A stretch of 64,000 nt of DNA from Pedobacter sp. Leaf216 (lineage in GTDB: Bacteria; Bacteroidota; Bacteroidia; Sphingobacteriales; Sphingobacteriaceae), in the NCBI RefSeq assembly GCF_001421515.1, contig NZ_LMKM01000016.1, forward strand, positions 29,441 to 93,440, read 5' to 3'. Below are positions 1 to 8,680 of the stretch, one piece after another. A model generated the notes under the pieces. The model was not told where the DNA came from, ran no database searches, and worked only from the letters and a program-made list of their open reading frames with translations. How positions within the stretch are numbered: position 1 is the stretch's first letter; every line of letters starts with the position of its first letter. A program made the translations under genes and the position numbers.

Positions 1-675
1 CTGAGTGAGCTCGATTATATACATCAGTTTGCAAAACAGATCCATTTAGGCGAACGTGGTGCCATTACCATCGCACATCCTGATTCGATATCAGCGTCTA
101 TAATGCCCGATATTCTGGTGAAAATCAGTCAGGTATTTCCTCAACTTCAAATTAAACTGGTGCAGGTTTTATATGAGAATCAGCTGGATTTTTTAAAGAA
201 CTATAAAATTGACCTGGCCATTACCAGAGACATTAATAGTGAGGCGGGGATAAATTCGAGAAAATTGCATTCTGATCATTTGGCTTTGGTGGTTCCGGAA
301 GAACACGCATTAAAATCATTTGGTGATTTATCGGCCGAAAGCCTCCGCAACGAAAAATTTATTCTGCCAACCAGGGATGAGGGGAGTAGTTATAGCGAAA
401 TTATTCATTCCCTGTTTAGGTCTTACGGTTTCGTGCCGGATGCATTTCTGCACTCAGAATTTGGTTCAACAATTATAGCATTGGTAAGGAGAGGGCTTGG
501 AATCGCAATTTTACCAGATTCTTATCTTTTTCATCAAAGTCCGGGTTTGCGGTTTATTCCTTTGCCTTTTAAAACTGATATATTCATTAATTGGCGTGCT
601 GATGATCATAATCCGGTGCTTGCCAACATTTTAAATCTACTGATTGAACATTATGGCGGGCATGAAGAACGCTAA
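1..675 (+). CDS. LysR-family transcriptional regulator, C-terminal part (5' end outside window)
   Basis: The reading frame is open from base 1, so the gene is cut by the window edge. The visible 224 residues form the periplasmic-binding-like effector domain of a LysR regulator: a strand close to 'GAITIAHPD', a 'DLAITRD' segment, and the late 'RRGLGIAILPDS' stretch that closes the second lobe. The N-terminal winged helix-turn-helix is missing from view. An ATG at 103 lies inside the conserved fold and is not the start. The family senses small metabolites and usually controls a neighbouring divergent gene, which would lie left of the window. The ligand cannot be told. Confidence 0.85.
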   Translation: MSELDYIHQFAKQIHLGERGAITIAHPDSISASIMPDILVKISQVFPQLQIKLVQVLYENQLDFLKNYKIDLAITRDINSEAGINSRKLHSDHLALVVPEEHALKSFGDLSAESLRNEKFILPTRDEGSSYSEIIHSLFRSYGFVPDAFLHSEFGSTIIALVRRGLGIAILPDSYLFHQSPGLRFIPLPFKTDIFINWRADDHNPVLANILNLLIEHYGGHEER

Positions 676-696
676 TTGATGCTTTTTTAATGTAAC

Positions 697-738
697 AAAA
701 AAAAGGTGCTACCTTAACGATACCACCTATTTTTTTTA
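697..738. terminator. Bidirectional rho-independent terminator
   Basis: A stem pairing AGGTGcTA with TAcCACCT (one mismatch) is flanked by an A-run on the left and a T-run on the right. It can therefore end both the LysR transcript and the convergent DUF2807 transcript. Confidence 0.75.
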
Positions 739-752
739 TGGATAATATGATT

Positions 753-1349
753 TTATTTACTTAAAGAAGCAGTTTGTAAGATTGTTTCAGGAGTATTCAT
801 TTCTGTTTTTGAAGCAGAAAAACGATCTAAATCCAATTTTTGTGTTCTACCCATTACCAGGTTATGGTTTTGTGTTGCTCCGCTTAATTTAAGGTCAGAA
901 TGATCTTCGATAACGGTATATAAGCTTTCTGTATTGGAGTTTATTTTAGCTACAGCATTTCCTTTTAAAAATACCTGAAGATATTTTACATCAAGTTTAC
1001 CTGCTGTTTTTACCACAACATTATCTGATGCCTGTACGCGGTAAATATCATTTACAAAAACGGTAACTTTTGCCAGGCCTTTATCTGCCGAAGATATTTT
1101 AAGGTTATAACCATCCTGTATAACTTTTACTTTTCCGGTATTGTCATCACTATAAGTTATGCCTTCAGTTCCGTTTTGAATAAGTGTAACTTCTACATTG
1201 CCACTTACCATAATTTTATTAAAGTTTTTTGGTGCAGAGATTTTAACAGGTTGTTTTTCGTTTGCTGTTACATTGGTAACAAAGATTGATGAAGTTAAAA
1301 CGATTGCTGCGAATAAAGTTTTTGCGAGGGTTTTGATAGCGGTTTTCAT
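753..1349 (-). CDS. Secreted DUF2807 (GIN-domain, head-type) protein
   Basis: This 198-residue protein starts with a signal peptide (basic MKTAIKTLAK, a hydrophobic run, then a small-residue region near residue 29). The rest is a run of short beta-strand repeats alternating N, S, D and G turns, as in the DUF2807 'putative auto-transporter adhesin head GIN' family; 'FNKIMVSGNVEVTLIQNG' is its typical opening. Family members are exported beta-helix-like proteins of unknown function, common in Bacteroidota. It is a single gene, with a terminator behind it and about 375 bp of non-coding DNA ahead. The family call is firm; no specific role can be given. Confidence 0.75.
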   Translation of the reverse strand: MKTAIKTLAKTLFAAIVLTSSIFVTNVTANEKQPVKISAPKNFNKIMVSGNVEVTLIQNGTEGITYSDDNTGKVKVIQDGYNLKISSADKGLAKVTVFVNDIYRVQASDNVVVKTAGKLDVKYLQVFLKGNAVAKINSNTESLYTVIEDHSDLKLSGATQNHNLVMGRTQKLDLDRFSASKTEMNTPETILQTASLSK

Positions 1350-1725
1350 AATATTGTTGTTTATATTTTTAATTAATATTTTGTGATTGTTTGATAATGA
1401 GACGCTGTTAGTTACAAGACGTTTCAGTGATTATTGGTGCTTTATACCAACGCAGCTTAATTGTCGACGTACAGGTTTTATAAATCGGCCAAAATCAGTT
1501 CATTTTATCTTCAGATAGGAATTTATGGATACAACCAGCTGATCAATTAGACGGTAAACGCTGTAATTTTAATTAGCGAATGCAGTAATCATTTGGTAAC
1601 TTTATATCAACTTCTATTCACTTTGATATAATACTTAATCGATTTAGGAATAAACGGATTAATTTGTGTAAAACAAGTGTTAGAAGATTAAACAACAGTT
1701 TTTTAAAAAAAGAAATATTCGTAGA
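1350..1725. other. Intergenic region between divergent genes
   Basis: This AT-rich stretch holds the promoters of the DUF2807 gene (left) and the histidine kinase gene (right). I see no clear TAnnTTTG box with a matched upstream TTG, no RNA gene and no ORF of note. A near-match TTAATTTG occurs at about 1660. Confidence 0.4.
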
Positions 1726-2937
1726 TTGGCGAAATTATACATCCCTACATTGCAAAATTCTAATAAATTAATCCTCTCTGATATGGAGGCAATAGGCAAA
1801 ATACCCGCTGTTGCCAATATTTTGGAAATTGTTTGCCGAACAACTGGTATGGGCTTTGCCGCTATTGCCAGGGTAACTTCTGATAAGTGGATTGCCTGTG
1901 CCGTACTTGATGAAATTAATTTTGGCCTTGAGGTTGGTGGCGAACTGAATCTTGAAACAACGATTTGCAACGAAATCAGGCAGCATCATCAATCTGTTGT
2001 GATCGATCATGTAGATCAGGACCCTGAATTTAACCACCACCATACGCCTTTATTATATGGCTTTCAAAGTTATATTTCGACACCTATAAAGTTAAAAAAT
2101 GGTGATTTTTTCGGAACGCTTTGCGCGATTGACCCTAAACCTGCTAAATTAAAAAATCCAACAATTACGGGCATGTTTGCCATGTTTGCCGATTTAATTG
2201 CATTTCATTTAGATGCGCTTGAAGAACTTGCCCAGGCAGAAAAAAAATTGAAGAAAGAGCAGGAAGTAGCAATTTTAAGAGAACAGTTTATTGCTATTTT
2301 AGGTCACGATTTACGAAACCCATTAAATGCAATATCAAGCAGTGCACAGCTTCTATCCCGTTTAAATTTAGATGAGCGAGGTGGCCGGATTACAAAAATT
2401 ATTAAAGATTCATCTTTTAGAATGAACGGGCTGATTGAGAACATGCTCGATTTTGCTACTGGCCGCTTAGGTGAAGGCATTACGCTTAACAAAACACCGG
2501 ATGAAGATTTGGAAAAATTGCTGGTTCAGGTGGTAGATGAATTGCAAGCCATTTGGCCGTCAAGAAACGTTAAACTGAATTTTACGCTAGATCATCCTGT
2601 TAATGCCGATGGCAAGCGTTTGGCACAACTTTTTTCTAACCTGCTGGCCAATGCCTTAAATTATTCTCCGGCAGATTCTACGGTAGAAATTACCGCATAT
2701 AGTAATGCAGAAGAATTTAACCTGTGTGTAGCAAATAAAGGCAAGCAAATTCCTGCTGCTGCTATGGAGCGTTTATTTCAGCCTTTTTCGAGGGGCGAAG
2801 TAGAACCTAATCAAAAGGGGTTAGGCCTTGGTTTATATATTGCTTCAGAAATTGCAAGTGCGCATAAAGGAACCCTTGATGTTTCATCCACGCCCGAAAA
2901 AACCTGTTTCACTTTAAGTATACCTTCAGAAAAATGA
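1726..2937 (+). CDS. GAF-domain sensor histidine kinase
   Basis: A 403-residue soluble kinase with no membrane segment, so it senses a cytoplasmic signal. An N-terminal GAF domain (about residues 20-170) is followed by a short coiled linker, the dimerisation/phosphoacceptor helix with 'GHDLRNP' (His194), and an ATPase domain with N box 'LFSNLLANALNYSP', F box 'LFQPFSRG' and G2 box 'GLGLGLYIA' near residue 367. The frame can start at TTG 1726 or at ATG 1783 (residue 20). The upstream residues are not obviously conserved, so the ATG is a real alternative. No response regulator lies next to it, so it is an orphan kinase. The GAF ligand is unknown. Confidence 0.85.
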   Translation: MAKLYIPTLQNSNKLILSDMEAIGKIPAVANILEIVCRTTGMGFAAIARVTSDKWIACAVLDEINFGLEVGGELNLETTICNEIRQHHQSVVIDHVDQDPEFNHHHTPLLYGFQSYISTPIKLKNGDFFGTLCAIDPKPAKLKNPTITGMFAMFADLIAFHLDALEELAQAEKKLKKEQEVAILREQFIAILGHDLRNPLNAISSSAQLLSRLNLDERGGRITKIIKDSSFRMNGLIENMLDFATGRLGEGITLNKTPDEDLEKLLVQVVDELQAIWPSRNVKLNFTLDHPVNADGKRLAQLFSNLLANALNYSPADSTVEITAYSNAEEFNLCVANKGKQIPAAAMERLFQPFSRGEVEPNQKGLGLGLYIASEIASAHKGTLDVSSTPEKTCFTLSIPSEK

Positions 2938-3125
2938 CCATTGTTAGCGATAGCCTCCCAACATCAACCCTCTTAGATTTGAAGGTTGGAAATGAAATTT
3001 CAGATAATCAGCATTCTGGTATTATTAAAAGTATTAAAATTAGTGAAACGGATGAATTTTTAATGTTTCTATTTCAACTGGAGCATAAAAACATCATCGT
3101 AAAAAAGCTTAAACAAATCTGCTAG
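2934..3125 (+). CDS. Small hypothetical protein overlapping the kinase gene
   Basis: A 63-residue frame starts inside the kinase stop (ATGA overlap), a common sign of translational coupling. The product has alternating hydrophobic strands and a lysine-rich end ('KNIIVKKLKQIC'), with no signal peptide, membrane helix or motif I recognise. The coupling and ordinary codon use argue for a real gene, but it is short and no family could be assigned. Confidence 0.5.
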   Translation: MTIVSDSLPTSTLLDLKVGNEISDNQHSGIIKSIKISETDEFLMFLFQLEHKNIIVKKLKQIC

Positions 3126-3175
3126 TTTACATTAGCCGGAAGATACCTCAATAGTAATTAAGGTAAATTATAATC

Positions 3176-5434
3176 TCATTCAAAACTGTATGTTTTTCCT
3201 GCCTGCGTTTTAAAACTATAAACAAAGTCTTTTCCTGATTTCTTTTCTTCTATACCTTTACTTTTAAGTGCATTCGGACTTCTAACTATGCAATCTTCAC
3301 CAGATAATGATTTGATGGATAACTTCACAATTTTACCACTTTTCCATTGCAGGTTAGCGATTTCGAAATTGCCTCTTGCTCTTAAGCCCTGAATACTTCC
3401 TTCATCCCATTTATCGGGTAGTGCAGGTAAGAACTGCAATTCTCCGGCCTGGCTTTGTAATAACATCTCCGAAATGCCCGCCGTATATCCAAAATTTCCA
3501 TCGATCTGGAAGGGTGGATGTGCACAGAAAAGGTTTGCATAAATACCTCCACCTTTATTGTAATCAGTACCCGATCCGCCCACCGGGGTAATAAAATTCT
3601 GTAAAATTTTGTAGGCGTGATTGCCATCCTGTAACCTTGCCCAGAAGTTCATTTTCCAGGCCATAGACCAGCCTGTTGATTCGTCGCCACGGGCAGTTAA
3701 AGTAACGCGTGCCGCTTTGGCCAGTTCTGGTGTTTTAATGGTGCTGATCTCCCTGCCAGGGTGAAGGCCAAAAAGATGAGAGATGTGTCTGTGCTGATCT
3801 TTCGGATCATCGCGATCGGTTTCCCACTCCTGTAATTGTCCCCATTTTCCAATTTTAGGTTTCAGTAAATGCGCTTTAAGATCGGCGATGTGTAGTTTAT
3901 ATTCTTTATCTATTCCTAAAATTTCGGCTGATTCAATGTAGTTGGTAAATAAATCATATACAATCTGCTGATCGTGCGTAACCCCATCTTCAGTAGGGCC
4001 ATGCTCAGGCGACCAGCCCATTGGCGAAACCAAAGTACCATCTAATCTTCTTTTTAAATGATCATCCCAAAACTCAGCGATTTCTTTAATAATCGGGTAA
4101 GCAAAATTCTTTAAATAATTTTTGTCTTTCGTAAAAGCATAATGTTCCCAAAGGGCCTGTGCATACCATGCGCTTCCAGGTGTATTCCATAAAAAGCTCA
4201 TTCCGCCAAAAATATTGTTCTCGGTTTTAACTGTCCAGCCCCTTGTATTAGGGTATTGTTTGCGTGTGGCGATAGCACTTACCTCCCGCATACTGTTAAT
4301 GTAATCAAGATAGGGGATTTGACACTCTGAAAGGTTTGTAGGTTCGGCAAGCCAGTAATTCATCTGGATATTGATGTTCGAATGGTAATCGCTTCCCCAT
4401 GGTGGCGTGTTGCTTTCATTCCACAAGCCCTGAAGGTTTGCCGGTAAACCTCCTTTTCGCGATGAACTGATCAGTAAGTACCTTCCATATTGAAAAATTA
4501 AAGATTCTAATCCCAAATCAGCCTTCTTTTTATAATCAATTAACCTTTGGTAGGTTGGAAGTTTATTTTGCATTAAATCGGCCTGGCCTAATGTGATAGC
4601 AACACGGTTAAATAAAGATTGATAATCCTGAACATGGTTTTTTAATAATGATGAATAAGATTTAGTTGCCGTTTGTTTAAGAATCGTTTCTATTTTTGTT
4701 CCTGGTTCTTCACCTTTCCAATTTTGCTCGCGTTTGTTGCTGTAATTTGTCGCTCCGGTTAAAATAATCGTAATGGCATCGGCACCATCTACCTTTAGTT
4801 TGTCACCGTCATTATCTTTAACCGAATGACTGCTTCCATTTTCAATTTTTACTAAGGCAGTGGCCTGGTAAGACATTCCGTTAGGTAATTTACCCGTAAA
4901 CTCAATGGTATTCCCTTTTACTGTAATATCGCCCTGATGTGCATTTTTAAGCCTGATTACAGCCGAGTAGGCAGCTTTTTTACCAGCCGTTAGCCTTAAA
5001 ACCATTACTTTATCCGGGAAGCTGCAAAAATATTTACGGTTATAATTTGTTCCATTTTGCGTGTAACTGATGGAATATATGGCATCAGCAAGGTTGAGTT
5101 GACGTTTATAGGCTGTAAAGTTTTTATCTTTTTGATCAAAATCTATAAATAAATCACCGAAGGCCTGATACATCCCCCGGTCGTTTTCGTCACCTGTCCA
5201 AAGTGTATTGTCGTTAAACTGAACATGCTCCTGGTTTACACCTCCAAAAATCATCCCGCCGATGCGGCCGTTTCCGATGGGATATGCTTCTGTCATCCAT
5301 TTTGTTGCAGGCTTATCGTCCCAAAGTAAAAGTGGTGATATAGTTTTCTTTTGTGCGGAAACACCATTTGAAAAGCCAATGGCCAACAACAAAAGTAAAG
5401 TGCAATGAATAATTTGCCTGGATTTAAAAAGCAT
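3176..5434 (-). CDS. GH95-family glycoside hydrolase (alpha-L-fucosidase type)
   Basis: A large exported hydrolase of about 752 residues. The start is placed at ATG 5434 because a typical signal peptide (MLFKSRQ... ending 'GVSAQ') begins there; a longer frame to 5476 adds 14 residues that would spoil it. The N-terminal beta domain carries the GH95 opening 'AYPIGNGRIGGMIFGG' and 'NDNTLWTGD'. The (alpha/alpha)6 domain carries 'NINIQMNYWLAEPTNL', 'WSPEHG' and 'IDGNFG', which hold the family's catalytic Asn, Glu and Asp. GH95 enzymes remove alpha-1,2-linked fucose (some act on L-galactose) by inversion. It is divergent to a GH92 gene, suggesting a shared glycan target. Confidence 0.9.
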   Translation of the reverse strand: MLFKSRQIIHCTLLLLLAIGFSNGVSAQKKTISPLLLWDDKPATKWMTEAYPIGNGRIGGMIFGGVNQEHVQFNDNTLWTGDENDRGMYQAFGDLFIDFDQKDKNFTAYKRQLNLADAIYSISYTQNGTNYNRKYFCSFPDKVMVLRLTAGKKAAYSAVIRLKNAHQGDITVKGNTIEFTGKLPNGMSYQATALVKIENGSSHSVKDNDGDKLKVDGADAITIILTGATNYSNKREQNWKGEEPGTKIETILKQTATKSYSSLLKNHVQDYQSLFNRVAITLGQADLMQNKLPTYQRLIDYKKKADLGLESLIFQYGRYLLISSSRKGGLPANLQGLWNESNTPPWGSDYHSNINIQMNYWLAEPTNLSECQIPYLDYINSMREVSAIATRKQYPNTRGWTVKTENNIFGGMSFLWNTPGSAWYAQALWEHYAFTKDKNYLKNFAYPIIKEIAEFWDDHLKRRLDGTLVSPMGWSPEHGPTEDGVTHDQQIVYDLFTNYIESAEILGIDKEYKLHIADLKAHLLKPKIGKWGQLQEWETDRDDPKDQHRHISHLFGLHPGREISTIKTPELAKAARVTLTARGDESTGWSMAWKMNFWARLQDGNHAYKILQNFITPVGGSGTDYNKGGGIYANLFCAHPPFQIDGNFGYTAGISEMLLQSQAGELQFLPALPDKWDEGSIQGLRARGNFEIANLQWKSGKIVKLSIKSLSGEDCIVRSPNALKSKGIEEKKSGKDFVYSFKTQAGKTYSFE

Positions 5435-5597
5435 AGAACATTTGATTAGTGTGTATCCAAATATATAGATAATCAAGTGATTGTACTGTTATTTGCATAT
5501 GGGAAAGCATATTGATAATTGGCATTATATTCAGTTATTTAAGCATCGGTATTAATGACATCAAAACTTTATTTGGTAACTATTGTGATATTTTAAG

Positions 5598-5625
5598 TTG
5601 GATTTTAATAGATTTTATATATTTG
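5598..5625 (+). promoter_or_regulatory. Possible promoter of the GH92 gene
   Basis: TATATTTG at 5618-5625 matches the Bacteroidota -7 consensus TAnnTTTG and lies 28 bp before the GH92 start. The nearest TTG (5598-5600) is only 17 bp upstream, shorter than the usual spacing, so the call is weak. Confidence 0.35.
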
Positions 5626-5653
5626 ATAGTACATACTAAAACGTTTTATGTAA

Positions 5654-7807
5654 ATGAAATCGCTAACCAAATTTATCTTCCTGTGCTTATTTTTAAACGT
5701 AGCGGGCATATATTATGCTCAGAGCCAAACGAAAACATCATTTACCAAATATGTAAATACATTCATTGGTACAGCACCTTTAACCGACCCTAAAATTTTG
5801 GGTTACGAATTGCCACAGGGCTGGCGATCATGGGCGGGTTTAACCTTTCCTGGGAGTTCCCTTCCAAATGCAATGGTGCAACTGAGTCCGATTACCGAAT
5901 TTGGATCTGGTGCAGGCTACGAATATGAAGATGATACGATTTATGGTTTTGCGCATACCAATAAGGGGCATTGGAACCTGTGCAACATTCCGATTTTACC
6001 GTTATCTAATCCAGGAGATAAATATGGATCTAAATTTTCGCATAAAAATGAAAGTTCGGCACCTGGTTTTTATCAGGTTTACCTTGATGATTATAAAGTG
6101 AATGTCAAACTTACTTCTACTTTAAGGGCTGGATTTCATCAATACGACTATAAAAATAACAGCGACAGGCAAATTTTATTCCTTTTGGGCAAAGCAAACA
6201 GTGGCGTTTCTACATGGAATATTGAACAGGTGGGTAATGCTGCGGTACAAGGTTTCCAGGGAGGTGAAAACATTTATTTTTATGCTACGGTTAACGGAAA
6301 AATCGAAAAGCTCGATCAAACGGATAAGGGAAAACGTTCGGGATTTGCCATATTACACCTTGCCGATGGCAGCAAAGGACCTGTTGAACTTAAAATAGGC
6401 TTGTCGTTTGTAAGTACCGCTAATGCCAAAGAAAACCTTGAAAAGGAAATTGGTGATAAGACTTTTACGCAAATCCGAAATGAAGCAACAGCTAAATGGG
6501 AGAGTCTGTTAAGTAACATCGAGGTTAAAGGTGGCTCTGAGAAACAAAAACAAATGTTGTATTCTTGCTTGTACCGTTCTTTTTTATGGCCTGCGTTGAG
6601 GAGCGATGTAAATGGCGAATTTAAAGATGCCAGGCATAATGTAGTGAATGGTAACTTTAATTATTATACAGAACCTTCACTTTGGGATACTTACCGAAAT
6701 AAAGATGTGCTTTTAGGCTTAATTACTCCTAAAGTTACGTTAGATGTAATTAAATCGATGAAAGATGTTGGTGACAAAACAGGATTTATTCCAACTTTTT
6801 TTCATGGTGATCATGGTGCATCATCTATTGCCGGAGCTTATTTAAGGGGAATAACCGACTTTGATATTAAGGGCACTTACCAGATTTTATTGCGCAATGC
6901 GAATGTAGAAGGTGGTGCGCGTCCGTTTATAAAGGAATACATAGAGAAGGGTTACATTTCTGACCCTGATGTTAAAAATCCACATGTAGAAACCAAAGCA
7001 AAAGCCGGGGTTTCTAAAACATTAGAATATGCGTATGATGATTACTCGCTGGCACAGCTTGCAAAGAAATTGGGCGATAGCAGCAATTACCGTATCCTGA
7101 TGGCCCGATCTAAAAACTATAAAAACATGTTCGATCCTGGTACCCGTTTTATGCGGGGCAGGTTGGAAAATGGCGATTGGATTAAACCTTTTAATCCACA
7201 GTACCCTTATTATGAGTATATGTACAGGGAGGCAAATGCCTGGCAAGTTTCTTTTTATGCCCCACATGATATGCAAGGTTTAATTGAACTTTATGGTGGT
7301 GCGAAAGGTTTCGAATCTAAGTTGGATTCGTTGTTTACTTTGCCATGGAACCCAAAATATATTGCCCGCAACGTAGAAACCATGATTGGACAATACTGCC
7401 AGGGCAACCAGCCAGATCATGAAGCGCCTTTTGCCTATACATTTATCGGAAAACCTGAGAAATCGCAAAAAATAATCGATAGAATATTGAATGAACTGTA
7501 TGGAATAGGAAGTGACGGTTTAGCATTATCTGGTATGGATGATGCCGGCGAAATGTCGGCCTGGTATGTATTCACTTCATTGGGTTTATATCCTTTCTCG
7601 GCTACCGACCCAAATTATATTGTTACAGCACCTCTTTTTGATGAGGTGAAATGGAAAACGAGTAGCGGTAAAGTATTAACCATTAGTAAACCTGGAAAAG
7701 GAAGGGCAATAACTACCATTAAAGTAGATGGAAAGGTAAATCAGGGGTATTTTATTTCTCATGATTTGTTTAAGAATGGAGGGAAGGTTGAGGTTGATAC
7801 GAAGTAA
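5654..7807 (+). CDS. GH92-family alpha-mannosidase-like enzyme, catalytic acid replaced by Gln
   Basis: A 717-residue exported enzyme with a signal peptide (MKSLTKFIFLCLFLNVAG...). The N-terminal domain has the GH92 signature 'VNTFIG' and 'FPGSSLPNAMVQLSP'; the C-terminal (alpha/alpha)6 domain has 'SLWDTYRNKDVL' and 'SGMDDAGEMSAWYVF' with the base aspartates (Asp629/630). GH92 enzymes are calcium-dependent inverting exo-alpha-mannosidases. The usual 'GNEP' motif carrying the acid Glu reads 'GNQPDH' here (Gln586). From memory, GH92 members that hydrolyse mannose-1-phospho-6-mannose have the same change, because phosphate needs no acid help. The substrate could therefore be a mannose phosphodiester. 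It is divergent from the GH95 gene. Confidence 0.88.
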   Translation: MKSLTKFIFLCLFLNVAGIYYAQSQTKTSFTKYVNTFIGTAPLTDPKILGYELPQGWRSWAGLTFPGSSLPNAMVQLSPITEFGSGAGYEYEDDTIYGFAHTNKGHWNLCNIPILPLSNPGDKYGSKFSHKNESSAPGFYQVYLDDYKVNVKLTSTLRAGFHQYDYKNNSDRQILFLLGKANSGVSTWNIEQVGNAAVQGFQGGENIYFYATVNGKIEKLDQTDKGKRSGFAILHLADGSKGPVELKIGLSFVSTANAKENLEKEIGDKTFTQIRNEATAKWESLLSNIEVKGGSEKQKQMLYSCLYRSFLWPALRSDVNGEFKDARHNVVNGNFNYYTEPSLWDTYRNKDVLLGLITPKVTLDVIKSMKDVGDKTGFIPTFFHGDHGASSIAGAYLRGITDFDIKGTYQILLRNANVEGGARPFIKEYIEKGYISDPDVKNPHVETKAKAGVSKTLEYAYDDYSLAQLAKKLGDSSNYRILMARSKNYKNMFDPGTRFMRGRLENGDWIKPFNPQYPYYEYMYREANAWQVSFYAPHDMQGLIELYGGAKGFESKLDSLFTLPWNPKYIARNVETMIGQYCQGNQPDHEAPFAYTFIGKPEKSQKIIDRILNELYGIGSDGLALSGMDDAGEMSAWYVFTSLGLYPFSATDPNYIVTAPLFDEVKWKTSSGKVLTISKPGKGRAITTIKVDGKVNQGYFISHDLFKNGGKVEVDTK

Positions 7808-7816
7808 TGTTATCAA

Positions 7817-8224
7817 TTATTTTTTTGGTTTTTAACACGGTCGTCATTCTCGCGCATGCGGGAATCTTACTGCGATCGTTATTTTTGCTTTATCACATCC
7901 GCCACTGTGAAGGCACAAAGCAATCTCATTAGTTATTTTGGTTGGCTTTTAACACGGTCATCATTCTCGCGCATGCGGGAATCTTAATGCGATTGTTATT
8001 TATGCTTTATCCCATCCATCACTTTGAGGCAAGAATCAATCTCATTAGTTATTTTGGTTGGTTTATAACACGGTCGTGATTCTCGCGCATGCGGGAATCT
8101 TAATGCAGTCGTTATTTTTTGCCCTTCAATACGTCCATCATTATGAGGCACAAAGCAATCTCATTAGTTATTTTGGTTGGTTTTTAACACGGTCGTCATT
8201 CTCGCGCATGCGGTAATCTTAATG
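7817..8224. repeat. Tandem ~116-bp degenerate direct repeats, left array (3.5 copies)
   Basis: Copies begin at 7817, 7933, 8049 and 8168 with 'TTATTTTggTTGGttTT'. Each contains 'ACGGTCGTCATTCTCGCG', then 'GCGGGAATCTTAaTGC', an AT-rich middle, 'CAtcCgcCActgTGAGGCA' and 'CAATCTCATTAG'. Copy spacings are 116, 116 and 119 bp; the fourth copy breaks off at 8224. No plausible gene lies inside. Confidence 0.9.
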
Positions 8225-8225
8225 T

Positions 8226-8678
8226 TTTCGCTCCGCTCGGGCTTGCCTCGGTTAGCCACCGAGGGGCTCTTACTTTTGGCTTGGCCCAAAAGTAACAAAA
8301 ACCCAAGGCTTGGAACTGATGTCGGATAAATTCGTTAAAGCTTTTTGGTCGTCAGCACAAGTTCTTACTTTTGGCTTGGCCCAAAAGTAACAAAAACCCA
8401 AGGCTTGGAACTGATGTCGGATAAATTCGTTAAAGCTTTTTGGTCGTCAGCACAAGTTCCGCCGGAGGAGGCGGAAAGTGTGTGCTGCCTCAATGCAGTG
8501 ATGAAGGAAAAGGTATTGATAAAGCTTTAACGTTTTCTCCTTCCATCATTTCCTAGGCCGGATAACAGGGAGCAAATAGCAGGGTGCAGATAGCGGGGGT
8601 TTAAATAGCATGATGCAGGGAATGCGTTAAATCCGTCATTGCGAAGCTGGGGGAGAGCGAGCTGAAGCAATCTTTTCA
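8226..8678. repeat. Composite spacer between the two arrays, with palindromic repeat fragments
   Basis: A patchwork of non-coding elements. GCCTCGG/CCGAGGgGC forms a hairpin near 8243-8267. A perfect 95-bp duplication follows. Then comes a purine-rich stretch with repeated 'GCAGGgaGCAaATAGC'-like words at 8560-8630, and 'GTCATTGCGAAGC...GAAGCAATC' (about 8636-8672), which resembles a short intergenic repeat seen in many bacteria. A 61-residue frame at 8345-8530 runs through the duplication and is not a credible gene. Confidence 0.7.
8269..8458. repeat. Perfect 95-bp tandem duplication
   Basis: Bases 8269-8363 are repeated without a difference at 8364-8458. Each unit starts with an inverted repeat, TTACTTTTGG-cttgg-CCCAAAAGTAA, that can fold into a ten-base-pair hairpin, followed by 'CAAAAACCCAAGGC'. 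Perfect identity next to the diverged 116-bp repeats points to a recent event. Confidence 0.95.
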
Positions 8679-8680
8679 GT

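Noticed and set aside
8345..8530. 61-residue frame in the repeat region
   Set aside because: It runs through the 95-bp duplication and palindromes; codon use is unlike the genes and there is no context.
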